From NCBI GenBank assembly GCA_963677325.2, contig CAXXGM010000007.1, positions 1-64,000 of the forward strand: DNA of 64,000 nucleotides, given 5' to 3'. Shown here piece after piece: positions 9,545 through 17,391 of this stretch (positions are counted from its first letter, which is position 1; every line of letters starts with the position of its first letter). The DNA is from G963677325 sp963677325. Its GTDB lineage: Bacteria > Bacteroidota > Bacteroidia > Bacteroidales > Prolixibacteraceae. The position numbers and the translations under genes are program-made. The notes beneath the pieces were generated by a model. That model saw nothing but the letters and a program-made list of their open reading frames with translations. It was not told the origin of the DNA and did no database searches.

Positions 9545-10183
9545 ATGAGAATTAATCATTATTGCTCAAAATACGAGTCAAATGTACTTTTCAGCTTAAG
9601 CAAATGGTTTTGGCTGATGATATTGATTTACGGCCTTCCAATTCAAGGTAAGTGCCAGTCCGGTGAAAATGATAAACTTAAGGAAGTCAGTAAGTTGGAT
9701 TATGCGGTGTACACTTCGTTTTTCTCTACCGAAAAACTTCCTGCTATTGAGCTCCCCCAATTCTTTGAACATGCTGTCAAAGCAAGAAAAGTTTATGAAA
9801 ATACAGTCGTTGCAAAAGCAATTAAACAAGAGGAACTTGCCGAACTCGGCAAGACTTTCAGTGAAGCTATTTTCACGGATTACCTGAAAAACAATACCTC
9901 GGAATTTATTGTCAAAGAGAGGATTTTGGTCCCTGATCTGACCATTCTGACTAAAGCAGAAAAAGAAAAGAGACTCTCGGGGAAGTTGGTTGAGGTACCC
10001 TCGCACGTGACTGGCGAATATGTTTCACTCTCAAGGGCAGGTTTTAATAAAAAAGGCGATAAGGCTCTTTTTTACATCACCTGGAATGGATCAGCTGTGA
10101 CGAGCTATTATGTAATGATGCAAAAGCAGGATAATAAATGGGTCATCAAAAATGTGGAAATGGATAACATCATAATATTTTAG
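9545..10183 (+). CDS. Exported hypothetical protein, 212 aa
   Basis: The N-terminus has a long n-region followed by a hydrophobic stretch (FWLMILIYGLPIQGKCQS), consistent with a Sec signal or lipoprotein-like export signal. The rest is soluble, mixed alpha/beta, ending with a beta-rich NTF2-like or lipocalin-like pattern (GDKALFYITWNGSAVTSYYVMM, then KWVIKNVEM), but I do not assign a family. It starts 15 bp after the MuiA-like gene, so it is probably in the same operon. The exact start is uncertain: another ATG inside the hydrophobic stretch is possible. Confidence 0.55.
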   Translation: MRINHYCSKYESNVLFSLSKWFWLMILIYGLPIQGKCQSGENDKLKEVSKLDYAVYTSFFSTEKLPAIELPQFFEHAVKARKVYENTVVAKAIKQEELAELGKTFSEAIFTDYLKNNTSEFIVKERILVPDLTILTKAEKEKRLSGKLVEVPSHVTGEYVSLSRAGFNKKGDKALFYITWNGSAVTSYYVMMQKQDNKWVIKNVEMDNIIIF

Positions 10184-10675
10184 TTATATGTTAACAGACT
10201 TTATTATATTTTGTCATTTTCATGAATTTACCAAATTCAGTTTAAGTCAGAAACTGTATTTTAATGCATTTGTTTGAATAAATAGTTAAATATTTTTCCT
10301 TGAAATGGCTTTCTGAATAGCGAACCTAATACGGAGCAAATACGACTCAAATACGGAGCTAGTATAGAGCTAGTGATTTTGAATAAATATACAATTTATG
10401 AGTTAAGGGTAACACAGAGGGCTCAAGGAAAAATAATGGAGAATACGGGAGAATTAATCCATTATTGGTTAAATAAAGGAATATTCATTTTATGAAAATC
10501 CGTTTTCGAATTTGTTCAGGTTAAAACTTTTGACTAAGTTCAGAAAACATTCTAACATTTTATACTTATGGAAAGAATACCGTTACAAAGTCCAATCAGC
10601 GAAGAATTTGTAAGAGTTGGCAATGAGGTAAGAAGGGACAACCGATGCGATCCCAATAAATCAAATTATTCACGG
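10184..10675. other. Intergenic region with degenerate TACGGAG-type repeats
   Basis: About 10341-10383 holds short degenerate repeats of the type AATACGGAGC. They align with a similar block at about 29390-29432 inside the insertion in the DUF3078 pseudogene. The region also includes an upstream in-frame extension of the next gene (ATG at 10568), which I consider non-coding. Confidence 0.4.
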
Positions 10676-11815
10676 ATGAATTATGTCCTTTATTTCATTC
10701 TCTCGATTATTTCACTTTCCTCGTTTGCTCAAAAGAATCAAAATAATAAATGGCAGGTCGATGAAATTTTCAGGTTAGAGACCAATGTGGCTGAAACCAA
10801 TGATGAAATACTAATCATTAAAGATAAAATTCAGAATTGTGATTTAACTATTTCCAAATCAGAGAGGATTATCGGTCTTGCAAAACAATCGGGGAATAGC
10901 ATTGCAGAGGGAATAGCACAGAATGCCCTTCAGAAGTCACAAGACGCTAAGCAGAAGCATGTCACGCGCTTAATCGCGATCAGTGAATATTTAAAAAAGC
11001 TGAATGCTATGCTTGACTATTTAAAAACCAACCCAAAAGATGCTGAGTTGAGATTGGAGAATTTCAATTTTGAGAATAAAAATGATGAGTGGACGAAGGC
11101 AAAAGATGAGGCTGTACTAAAAAGATTGGAAGCGAATAACCCTTACTGTGAAGATCTTTATAAAACACTTAAAGCAAATGCTCCGCCTCCTTTAATGGTT
11201 AAGACATTCGCCAATCTGCAAATCGGCGATGTCCTTTTAATTACCAGGGGATCTGAAAGTGAAGTAGATTTGCTTAATGCAAAGGATAAACTATTGAGTT
11301 GGGTGGTCAATGGGGCGGACCAGCTTAACTCAGGATCAAGAGCGTCAAAGGCTTCTCATACAGTCATCTACGTGAAGGAGATCAATGGTAAAAAGATGTT
11401 TCTGGATAATGTTTCCGACAAAGGACCTCATCTTATTTCGGAGGAAGAATATTTGTTTCTTTATGGGAATCGTGGGGCAAATGTAGCACAGCTGGCCCAG
11501 CCCTTAAAACAAGAACAGTATCAAAAATTGTATGATGTAGCCAGAAAACTGGCAGATGATCAAAAGAAGTATGAACAAGCAACCAAGGGCAGCCTGATAA
11601 GCGGTTCAAAATATGGAATAATGGGTTCAGACATGGTCTGTTCAGAAGCCAGCCGATGGGTCCTGACGCAAGTAGGGGCCTATATTCCCACAACTGAAGA
11701 TCCAGGAAAACTGCAATTTGGTATTAAATATAGTCCGGCCGATTTTAATAAGAGTAATAGTTTCATAATCACACCCTTGCAAGATGTGCCCAAAGTGAAA
11801 AATTATAGCAATTAA
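10676..11815 (+). CDS. Exported protein with C-terminal permuted papain-like (YiiX/NlpC-like) hydrolase domain
   Basis: 379 residues from the ATG at 10676, chosen because it begins a signal peptide (MNYVLYFILSIISLSSFAQ); an in-frame ATG 36 codons upstream gives a hydrophilic leader without signal character. Residues about 40-150 form a coiled coil. The C-terminal domain starts with IGDVLLITRG (about 183) and has ASHTVIYV (His about 227) and later MVCSEASRW (Cys about 321). This His-before-Cys order is that of the circularly permuted papain-fold group (YiiX/YaeF, LRAT-like), whose members act on peptide, amide or acyl bonds. The substrate is unknown; the peptidoglycan/periplasm context is inferred from the signal peptide only. 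Confidence 0.6.
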   Translation: MNYVLYFILSIISLSSFAQKNQNNKWQVDEIFRLETNVAETNDEILIIKDKIQNCDLTISKSERIIGLAKQSGNSIAEGIAQNALQKSQDAKQKHVTRLIAISEYLKKLNAMLDYLKTNPKDAELRLENFNFENKNDEWTKAKDEAVLKRLEANNPYCEDLYKTLKANAPPPLMVKTFANLQIGDVLLITRGSESEVDLLNAKDKLLSWVVNGADQLNSGSRASKASHTVIYVKEINGKKMFLDNVSDKGPHLISEEEYLFLYGNRGANVAQLAQPLKQEQYQKLYDVARKLADDQKKYEQATKGSLISGSKYGIMGSDMVCSEASRWVLTQVGAYIPTTEDPGKLQFGIKYSPADFNKSNSFIITPLQDVPKVKNYSN

Positions 11816-11837
11816 GGTCAGGGGGCATTGGTCATTA

Positions 11838-11900
11838 GGACATTAAGGACATTAAGGACATTAAGGACATTAAGGACATTAAGGACATTAAGGACACTGA
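11838..11900. repeat. 9-bp tandem repeat GGACATTAA, 6 perfect copies
   Basis: Six exact units lie at 11838-11891, then a degenerate GGACACTGA, flanked on both sides by related CATTAGG/TCATTAAGG half-units (about 11826-11930). The repeat is non-coding and sits just after a stop codon; the frame that reads through it gives only a Leu-Arg-Thr repeat. Confidence 0.8.
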
Positions 11901-11987
11901 TCATTAGGTCATTAAGGTCATTGGTCATTAATAGTTATGCGATTAGATTATTAAGTTTATTATGTATCAACAAAAATATTCAGAGAG

Positions 11988-12629
11988 ATGAAGGGAGGAT
12001 CAATCATTAAGCCAGCTGTAGTCACTTTATTTTTGGTGATTGTTTCTTTTGCATGCCAGGCCCAAAACGCTGTGGCAGTGGGTTGTTACACGAGTAGCGG
12101 CAAACCTAAGCCCTGCGGTTCAGGTCCCTGGACTGAATACAAAGATGGAGTAGCTTATGATGTTTGGTGTGATTGTTCGAAATCACCGCCTTATGTCATT
12201 AAACGGCAATCAACTTCCTCCCCTACCACAGTAAACAATGACAGGCCAGCTGTTGAAACCACATCCAACAATGACCTTGAAATTCAGCAGCAAGCAAATG
12301 AAAGAGAAAAGGCTGAACTCGAAAAGCTACAGGCATTTGAGAGGGGGAAGCTTGAGCTTAGCGGGGGTCTTAAGAGGAATACATCAACGACAACTCCTGT
12401 TCTTAAAACTGGTACGACTTCATTACCGCTTAAATCCGGCAATTCACTGCCTGTTGATTTAAAAACAGCTGTTCCGCCAACAAAAGAAAAGGAAGCAGAA
12501 AAAATAATTCCATCCGATAAAAATGAAGATCGTAAAAAGTCTATTGAATTAATCGAATTAGCGAGAGAGGTGCAGGATGAGGCCATTAAACTAAATTTGG
12601 AGGCAGAGAATAAGATAATTAAGAATTAA
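11988..12629 (+). CDS. Exported low-complexity hypothetical protein, 213 aa
   Basis: Signal peptide (about 1-25, ending SFACQAQ), then a small Cys-containing domain with GCYTSSGKPKPCGSGPW and WCDCSK (four Cys, perhaps two disulfides), then a Ser/Thr/Pro-rich linker and a charged C-terminal helix. No family recognised. The C-terminus (NKIIKN) runs directly into the 7-bp AATTAAG tandem repeat, which supplies the stop codon. The gene lies among several other small exported proteins on the same strand. Confidence 0.6.
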   Translation: MKGGSIIKPAVVTLFLVIVSFACQAQNAVAVGCYTSSGKPKPCGSGPWTEYKDGVAYDVWCDCSKSPPYVIKRQSTSSPTTVNNDRPAVETTSNNDLEIQQQANEREKAELEKLQAFERGKLELSGGLKRNTSTTTPVLKTGTTSLPLKSGNSLPVDLKTAVPPTKEKEAEKIIPSDKNEDRKKSIELIELAREVQDEAIKLNLEAENKIIKN

Positions 12630-12658
12630 GAATTAAGAATTAAGAATTAAGAATTAAG
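12617..12658. repeat. 7-bp tandem repeat AATTAAG, 6 copies
   Basis: Six exact AATTAAG units in a row, overlapping the stop codon (12627-12629) of the upstream gene. Because the unit holds TAA, copy-number changes would leave the protein end nearly unchanged. Confidence 0.85.
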
Positions 12659-12719
12659 AATTTGAATTAAGGGATGAGAGCATTATTGAGGGTATAAAAA
12701 CTTATGGAGGAGACAAAAT

Positions 12720-13463
12720 ATGAATAAACTAAGGTATTCAACTACTACAATCTGTATTCTATTATGGGGCTTGGGAACATCGTTCGGGCAAAGTATCTCT
12801 GATGAAGCGAAGCGGCATTTTGATCGCGGAGTGGCTGCTGTAGAGATGGCAAAATCACCTGCCGATTATCAATCGGCAATCACGGAATTTGAACTGGCGA
12901 TTAATCTTGCTCCCGAATGGCCTGATGTTTACTACAACCTGGGACTTGTACAGGAAAAAATTGAAAAATACGGAGATGCGGTAAATAATTTAAGGAAATA
13001 TCTCAAATACGCCTCCCCAACTGCTAACGATGCTGAAACTGTAAAAAGTCTTATAAATAAGTTGGAATATAAGCGTGACAAAACCGATCAGAAAACAGAA
13101 ATCATCAATGCAATGACAAGAGGAACCATTCATAAGACAGGAGGATCAAACGATGGGATTTGTGTCATTGAGAAATTTGTTCTTTCAGGAGATGAACTTA
13201 AGGCTAATATTTGGTGCATGGTACCCGCTTTTAATCAATCCATTCCGGTAGAATTCGATGGTTCGGTATTAAAATTTAAGTATAAGTATTATGGATGTCC
13301 GAATAGGTCGGTCTCTACTAATTATCCGTGTATCTGGGAAGTTTCGATCGTTGCGGAAGCAATTGCAACTTCACCTTTACGTTTTAAAGTCAAAGAAACA
13401 TGGGCAAGAAAATTTGCAGGGGCTTTTTCTGAATCTTATGACGCAGAATGGCAATTCAATTAA
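12720..13463 (+). CDS. Exported TPR-repeat protein, first of a tandem pair
   Basis: 247 residues with a signal peptide (about 1-24, ending GTSFGQS). Residues about 28-100 form two to three tetratricopeptide-like helices, including EFELAINLAPEWPDVYYNLG and EKYGDAVNNLRKYLK, the usual TPR consensus. The C-terminal half is a beta-rich domain with three Cys (about 155-247) that I cannot name. A GGAGGAGA ribosome binding site precedes the ATG. It is paralogous over the whole N-terminal half to the next gene, 39 bp downstream, so the pair arose by local duplication; the C-terminal halves have diverged much more. Confidence 0.75.
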   Translation: MNKLRYSTTTICILLWGLGTSFGQSISDEAKRHFDRGVAAVEMAKSPADYQSAITEFELAINLAPEWPDVYYNLGLVQEKIEKYGDAVNNLRKYLKYASPTANDAETVKSLINKLEYKRDKTDQKTEIINAMTRGTIHKTGGSNDGICVIEKFVLSGDELKANIWCMVPAFNQSIPVEFDGSVLKFKYKYYGCPNRSVSTNYPCIWEVSIVAEAIATSPLRFKVKETWARKFAGAFSESYDAEWQFN

Positions 13464-13502
13464 TAATCAGACAATTTTCAAAACTTAATTAATCAGGCAA
13501 TT

Positions 13503-14216
13503 ATGAAAATAAATTCATCAATCATCATTTATTCATTCTTGTTGATTTGTCTCGCAACGAAGGTCTCAGCTCAGAATGTTTCCGAAGAAGCAAAACAGTA
13601 TTTTGCCCGAGGGGTGGCAGCTGTTGAAATGGCAAAATCACCCTCCGATTATGAATCTGCGATCAGAGAATTTGGACTGGCGGCTAATCTTGCTCCAAAT
13701 TGGCCGGATGTTTATTACAACCTTGGATTGGTGCAGGAGAAGGCTGAAAAATACGGTGATGCTGTAACCAGTCTCAGGCAGTATCTCAAGCTGGCTCCAA
13801 CTGCTACAGATATAGAGGAGGTGAAGGCGCTTATCGCAAAAAATGAATATAAAAATGAAAAAATACTTAAGGAGAAAGAAAAGTTTCAATCTGTCATCGG
13901 AACCTGGGGAATGACAGAGGGATTTTACAAAAGCATCACGCTGACTCAAAATGGAGAAAAAATTGAATTCAAAACAGACACCGAGCAAGGATTACAAACA
14001 AATGAGGTTTTCTTTGATGGCACGAATATGAAATTCAAATACAGGTGGTCTGACAGTTTTCTTACAGAATGGGAGGTGATCGTTAAAATGGTCTCTCCCG
14101 GAAGGTTTGAAGGGATCATTAATCAGGTAATACTGGATACTCCGCATAATGATCACAGGTTTGATCATTTAAAGGGTGAAAGGTCTTCCAGTCCTTTAAT
14201 CATGATAAAACAGTGA
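13503..14216 (+). CDS. Exported TPR-repeat protein, second of a tandem pair
   Basis: 237 residues with a signal peptide (ending KVSAQ). The TPR region (about 27-100) is close to identical to the preceding gene's in many stretches (ARGVAAVEMAKSPSDYESAI, APNWPDVYYNLGLVQEKAEK). The C-terminal domain (about 125-237) is lipocalin-like in pattern (IGTWGMTEGFYKSITLTQNG, FDGTNMKFKYRW) but different from its neighbour, suggesting divergence of ligand or partner after duplication. Confidence 0.75.
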   Translation: MKINSSIIIYSFLLICLATKVSAQNVSEEAKQYFARGVAAVEMAKSPSDYESAIREFGLAANLAPNWPDVYYNLGLVQEKAEKYGDAVTSLRQYLKLAPTATDIEEVKALIAKNEYKNEKILKEKEKFQSVIGTWGMTEGFYKSITLTQNGEKIEFKTDTEQGLQTNEVFFDGTNMKFKYRWSDSFLTEWEVIVKMVSPGRFEGIINQVILDTPHNDHRFDHLKGERSSSPLIMIKQ

Positions 14217-14291
14217 ATTGCAACTTTTTGATGTTTATTTTATTGTTATATAGACCTGTAAAATAATCTATAACTAAATTAAGAATGAAAT

Positions 14292-14681
14292 ATGAAGCAA
14301 AAAGCATACATCAGACCGACTAAACCAGGTTTAATCGTTGGATTAATTGTCATCATTGCTTTCCTCGCGTTTGGAATAGTTTTTTTCACTCTCTTATCCG
14401 GAGAACCGGATGCTTATATTGGTCAAATATTTCTCGTTATCTGGATTATTGTTGTGCTGGTAATCGGAGGATCATTTGTTAATAATTTGATCAATTACGA
14501 TAAAAATCCGGGTTCAAGTATCGCACAGGAAATTGAAATGCCGGAAGCATCCAATTCCCGCGAAATCGGAATATCATTTGATGATAAACTTCGAAAATTA
14601 GAAAACCTGAGAAAAGAAGGGTTGATCAGCGAGCAGGAGTATGCGGCTAAACGTCAGGAAATCATGCAGCAAAAGTGGTGA
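14292..14681 (+). CDS. Small membrane protein with C-terminal SHOCT domain
   Basis: 129 residues. Two transmembrane helices (about 14-37 and 49-67) are followed by a cytoplasmic tail ending in a SHOCT motif (DKLRKLENLRKEGLISEQEY, then AAKRQEIMQ). SHOCT is a short helical oligomerisation module found at protein ends. It is the first of four small membrane proteins spaced 1-28 bp apart, so probably the start of an operon. Confidence 0.7.
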   Translation: MKQKAYIRPTKPGLIVGLIVIIAFLAFGIVFFTLLSGEPDAYIGQIFLVIWIIVVLVIGGSFVNNLINYDKNPGSSIAQEIEMPEASNSREIGISFDDKLRKLENLRKEGLISEQEYAAKRQEIMQQKW

Positions 14682-14709
14682 GAGGTCTCACTAAAAACCT
14701 TTAAAAGAT

Positions 14710-15117
14710 ATGTCAACGGTAAATAAATTCGCAGAAATAATGGCTAAACGGACCTATGCCGAATTGCATGAAATTGTTGTTAAGCTGCGAAATGAATATG
14801 AACCTGAAGCGGTTGCTGCGGCAGAGGCTGAAGTGGCCCGAAGAAATTCAGCAGGCGAAAAAATTGAATCAAAAGAAAATATTTTCAGGACCATAAAGAA
14901 ATCAATTGAAGACAAGGCAAATGCGCCTTTGCAAATTTATTGGAAGATAATTACGCTTCTTTTACCTGGGTTATTAATCTTGCTTTTTGCGGATGATTTG
15001 AGAGCTGAAGGCTATGAAAGGAGATACAAGGAAATATGGCGATGGTTTTTTTATGGTCTTGGATTCTACATTGGACTTTTAATTTTGTTGGTAATTGGGG
15101 CTGCGCTCTTTGCATGA
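14710..15117 (+). CDS. Small membrane protein with short helical repeat, 135 aa
   Basis: The N-terminal part (about 8-48) is a helical unit of the form Y.EL.EI...L...YEPEAV.AAEAE..RR, repeated in the next two genes. Two transmembrane helices follow (about 76-93 and 113-133). No signal peptide; the helical unit is probably cytoplasmic. Family not recognised. It starts 28 bp after the SHOCT gene and 27 bp before the next gene. Confidence 0.6.
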   Translation: MSTVNKFAEIMAKRTYAELHEIVVKLRNEYEPEAVAAAEAEVARRNSAGEKIESKENIFRTIKKSIEDKANAPLQIYWKIITLLLPGLLILLFADDLRAEGYERRYKEIWRWFFYGLGFYIGLLILLVIGAALFA

Positions 15118-15144
15118 GGTTACATAAGATAATAGTAAATATTT

Positions 15145-15795
15145 ATGGTTAAAGTCTATAATGCACGTCAAAGAAAAATATACGAAGATTATTCAGGCCT
15201 TTCAACTGAAAGTCTGATAGAGATGGTGAAATCTGAAAAATACATCAGGGAAGTAACGGATGTATTGAAAGATATATTAATCGCCAGAAACGCACTTCCC
15301 GATGATTACAAACAGGTAAAATTACCGCCTCTTGTCATCAAGAATGAACAGGAAAACTTTGAACCGGAAACAAGTCCGGATACACCTGTGAACCCGCAGG
15401 AGGTTGGTTTTTATATAAAACAACTGGAACATAACTCTGATAAGGACTTGGCTGAAATAATTACCAAATACACGGATTACCAGCTTGCTGCGGTTGAGGC
15501 AGCTTTAATAACAGCCGAAAAACGCGGAACCATTACATCCGGCGAAAAAAAGAAGTTATTGAATCAAATTGGCAAAGGATATAATGAATACCAAAAGAAA
15601 GAAACAGCCATCACAAAGAAAAAAATAAGTAAAAGCTCCCTGCAGATTAAAACCGGATTATTCCTGGTTGTAATTGGCACATCATTAACGGCATGGACGT
15701 TAAATAACCCTTTTGGAGGCTATTACATTGTGTTTTCCGGCTTTATAATATCCGGTCTCTTTTTATTATACAAGGGTTTTTTTATGGACAATTAG
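15145..15795 (+). CDS. Small membrane protein with two short helical repeats, 216 aa
   Basis: Two copies of the helical unit are visible, about 12-50 (YSGLSTESLIEMVKSEKYIR) and about 90-132 (DLAEIITKYTDYQLAAVEAA, then LITAEKRG). Two transmembrane helices lie at the C-terminus (about 168-186 and 192-211). The unit matches the single copies in both neighbouring genes, so the three proteins probably share a partner or form hetero-oligomers. The stop is followed by only 1 bp before the next ATG, evidence for translational coupling. Confidence 0.6.
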   Translation: MVKVYNARQRKIYEDYSGLSTESLIEMVKSEKYIREVTDVLKDILIARNALPDDYKQVKLPPLVIKNEQENFEPETSPDTPVNPQEVGFYIKQLEHNSDKDLAEIITKYTDYQLAAVEAALITAEKRGTITSGEKKKLLNQIGKGYNEYQKKETAITKKKISKSSLQIKTGLFLVVIGTSLTAWTLNNPFGGYYIVFSGFIISGLFLLYKGFFMDN

Positions 15796-15796
15796 G

Positions 15797-16366
15797 ATGA
15801 AAAAAGAAAACTTATTCCTGAAATTTGTTTCAAAGTATACGGATGATGAACTCTTTAATAGTATGGAGCATCCGGATGAATTTGAGAAAGAGGTGTACGA
15901 TGCCATCTTATCAGAATCACTCCATCGAAATTTAATTTCAAAATTACAGTATGATGAACGCTTTGTCACGGGGAAAGGCCCGGAAAGAGGAAAAATTCAA
16001 GCCGGTGATCAAACCACGGTGAACATCGGTAATTACTGGAAGTGCCCAAAATGCGGGGAAATAGTAGAAATGGATTTTGAAATTTGCTGGAATTGCCAAA
16101 ATTCCCGGCCAAAAAAAATCGAACATCCTTCCACTGCCAAAATCATCGACTATCAATCAAATGGAAAGCAACCCAATTTTTTCATGAGTGGGTTTGTTCT
16201 GATTGGACTGGGAATTTTCATATTGATCTTGAGTTACTCGATGACGCTGCCTGATTTTTGGGGCTTTCATTACCTGCCCTTTGGAAAATTCCTGGCCGGA
16301 ATCGTCTTTATTATTATAGGATTCCTTTTTATACTATATGGAATATTTAAGGGATTATTCAAATAA
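15797..16366 (+). CDS. Membrane protein with helical repeat and zinc ribbon, 189 aa
   Basis: An N-terminal helical unit (about 8-48, KYTDDELFNSMEHPDEFEKE, ending in LHRNL) is followed by a four-Cys zinc ribbon, WKCPKCGEIVEMD then CWNCQNSRPKK (about 77-103), and two C-terminal membrane helices (about 127-147 and 160-184). The zinc ribbon is of the small stand-alone kind often found on bacterial membrane proteins and may bind protein. It is the last gene of the apparent four-gene operon starting at 14292. Confidence 0.65.
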   Translation: MKKENLFLKFVSKYTDDELFNSMEHPDEFEKEVYDAILSESLHRNLISKLQYDERFVTGKGPERGKIQAGDQTTVNIGNYWKCPKCGEIVEMDFEICWNCQNSRPKKIEHPSTAKIIDYQSNGKQPNFFMSGFVLIGLGIFILILSYSMTLPDFWGFHYLPFGKFLAGIVFIIIGFLFILYGIFKGLFK

Positions 16367-16515
16367 CAAAAATTAAATATTTCACAATTCCTTATTCTAT
16401 CCTTCTTAACGGGTTAATAGATAGCAAGGATTAACTGATCGCTTTTATTGGTATCAGATTTTATCATACAATCCTTAATTTATATTTTAGCAGTCTTAAA
16501 TTTTATCAAAATAAA

Positions 16516-17379
16516 ATGACAAAAAGCATCAGGGATTATGCAAATCTGGTCAAATTTGAACATACGGTATTTGCATTGCCATTCGCGTTGATCGGTTTTT
16601 TTCTGGCACTCAGAATTGGTGCCTATGATTTTTCTTTATTTCTGGTTTTAAAGGTGTTAGCTTGCATGGTTTTTGCAAGAAATGCAGCCATGGGATTTAA
16701 CCGGTATCTTGACAGACATTACGATTCCGCAAATCCAAGAACTGCCAAACGGGAGATCCCCGCCGGTATCGTTACGCCCGCAAATGCTCTGGTTTTTGTC
16801 ATCGTAAACTCTTTATTATTTTTCACAGTTTGCTGGTTTATTAACATGCGGTGTTTTTATTTATCTCCGGTTGCCTTATCCGTCATTCTTGGATACAGCT
16901 ATACGAAGAGAATTACCCCGCTCTGTCATTTTGTGCTCAGCAGCGGTCTTGCCCTTGCGCCAATTGGGGCTTTTTTGGCGGTTACGGGAGAGTTTGGTTT
17001 ATTGCCTCTTCTGTTTTCTTTTGCTGTTTTTTTCTGGGTAAGTGGTTTTGATATTATTTATGCCTGCCAGGACATCGATTTTGATAAGAAATATAACCTG
17101 AAAAGCATTCCGGTCCTGATTGGAATAAAGAAAGCTTTGATTTTATCTGCGGTGAATCACCTGTTTACTCTTTTATTTGTGATTATTGCCGGAATCATAC
17201 TCAAATCCGGGGTGCTGTACTGGATTGGAGTTTCCATCTTTGCCGGGTTGATTATTTTCCAGCATGCTATCGTTAAACCCAATGATTTGAGCAGGGTAAA
17301 TATTTCTTTTGGAACAACAAACGGGATTGCCAGTGTGGTTTTGGCTGTATTCGTGATCGCTTCTTTTTATTTTTTGTAG
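16516..17379 (+). CDS. UbiA-family prenyltransferase, probably MqnP-like (menaquinone pathway)
   Basis: 287 residues, eight to nine membrane helices. Both Asp-rich motifs of UbiA prenyltransferases are present: NRYLDRHYDSANPRTAKREI (about 75-94) and YACQDIDFDKKYNLKSIP (about 181-198). These bind the Mg-diphosphate of the polyprenyl donor. The spacing and the KREIPAG segment resemble the group once annotated as putative 4-hydroxybenzoate polyprenyltransferase, which includes MqnP of the futalosine menaquinone route. No mqn or men gene is nearby to confirm the pathway, so the aromatic acceptor is inferred from family. Confidence 0.75.
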   Translation: MTKSIRDYANLVKFEHTVFALPFALIGFFLALRIGAYDFSLFLVLKVLACMVFARNAAMGFNRYLDRHYDSANPRTAKREIPAGIVTPANALVFVIVNSLLFFTVCWFINMRCFYLSPVALSVILGYSYTKRITPLCHFVLSSGLALAPIGAFLAVTGEFGLLPLLFSFAVFFWVSGFDIIYACQDIDFDKKYNLKSIPVLIGIKKALILSAVNHLFTLLFVIIAGIILKSGVLYWIGVSIFAGLIIFQHAIVKPNDLSRVNISFGTTNGIASVVLAVFVIASFYFL

Positions 17380-17391
17380 CCGGTTCCCCGG

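Noticed and set aside
11828..12010. ORF rich in Arg-Thr-Leu repeats
   Set aside because: It is a translation of the 9-bp GGACATTAA tandem repeat.
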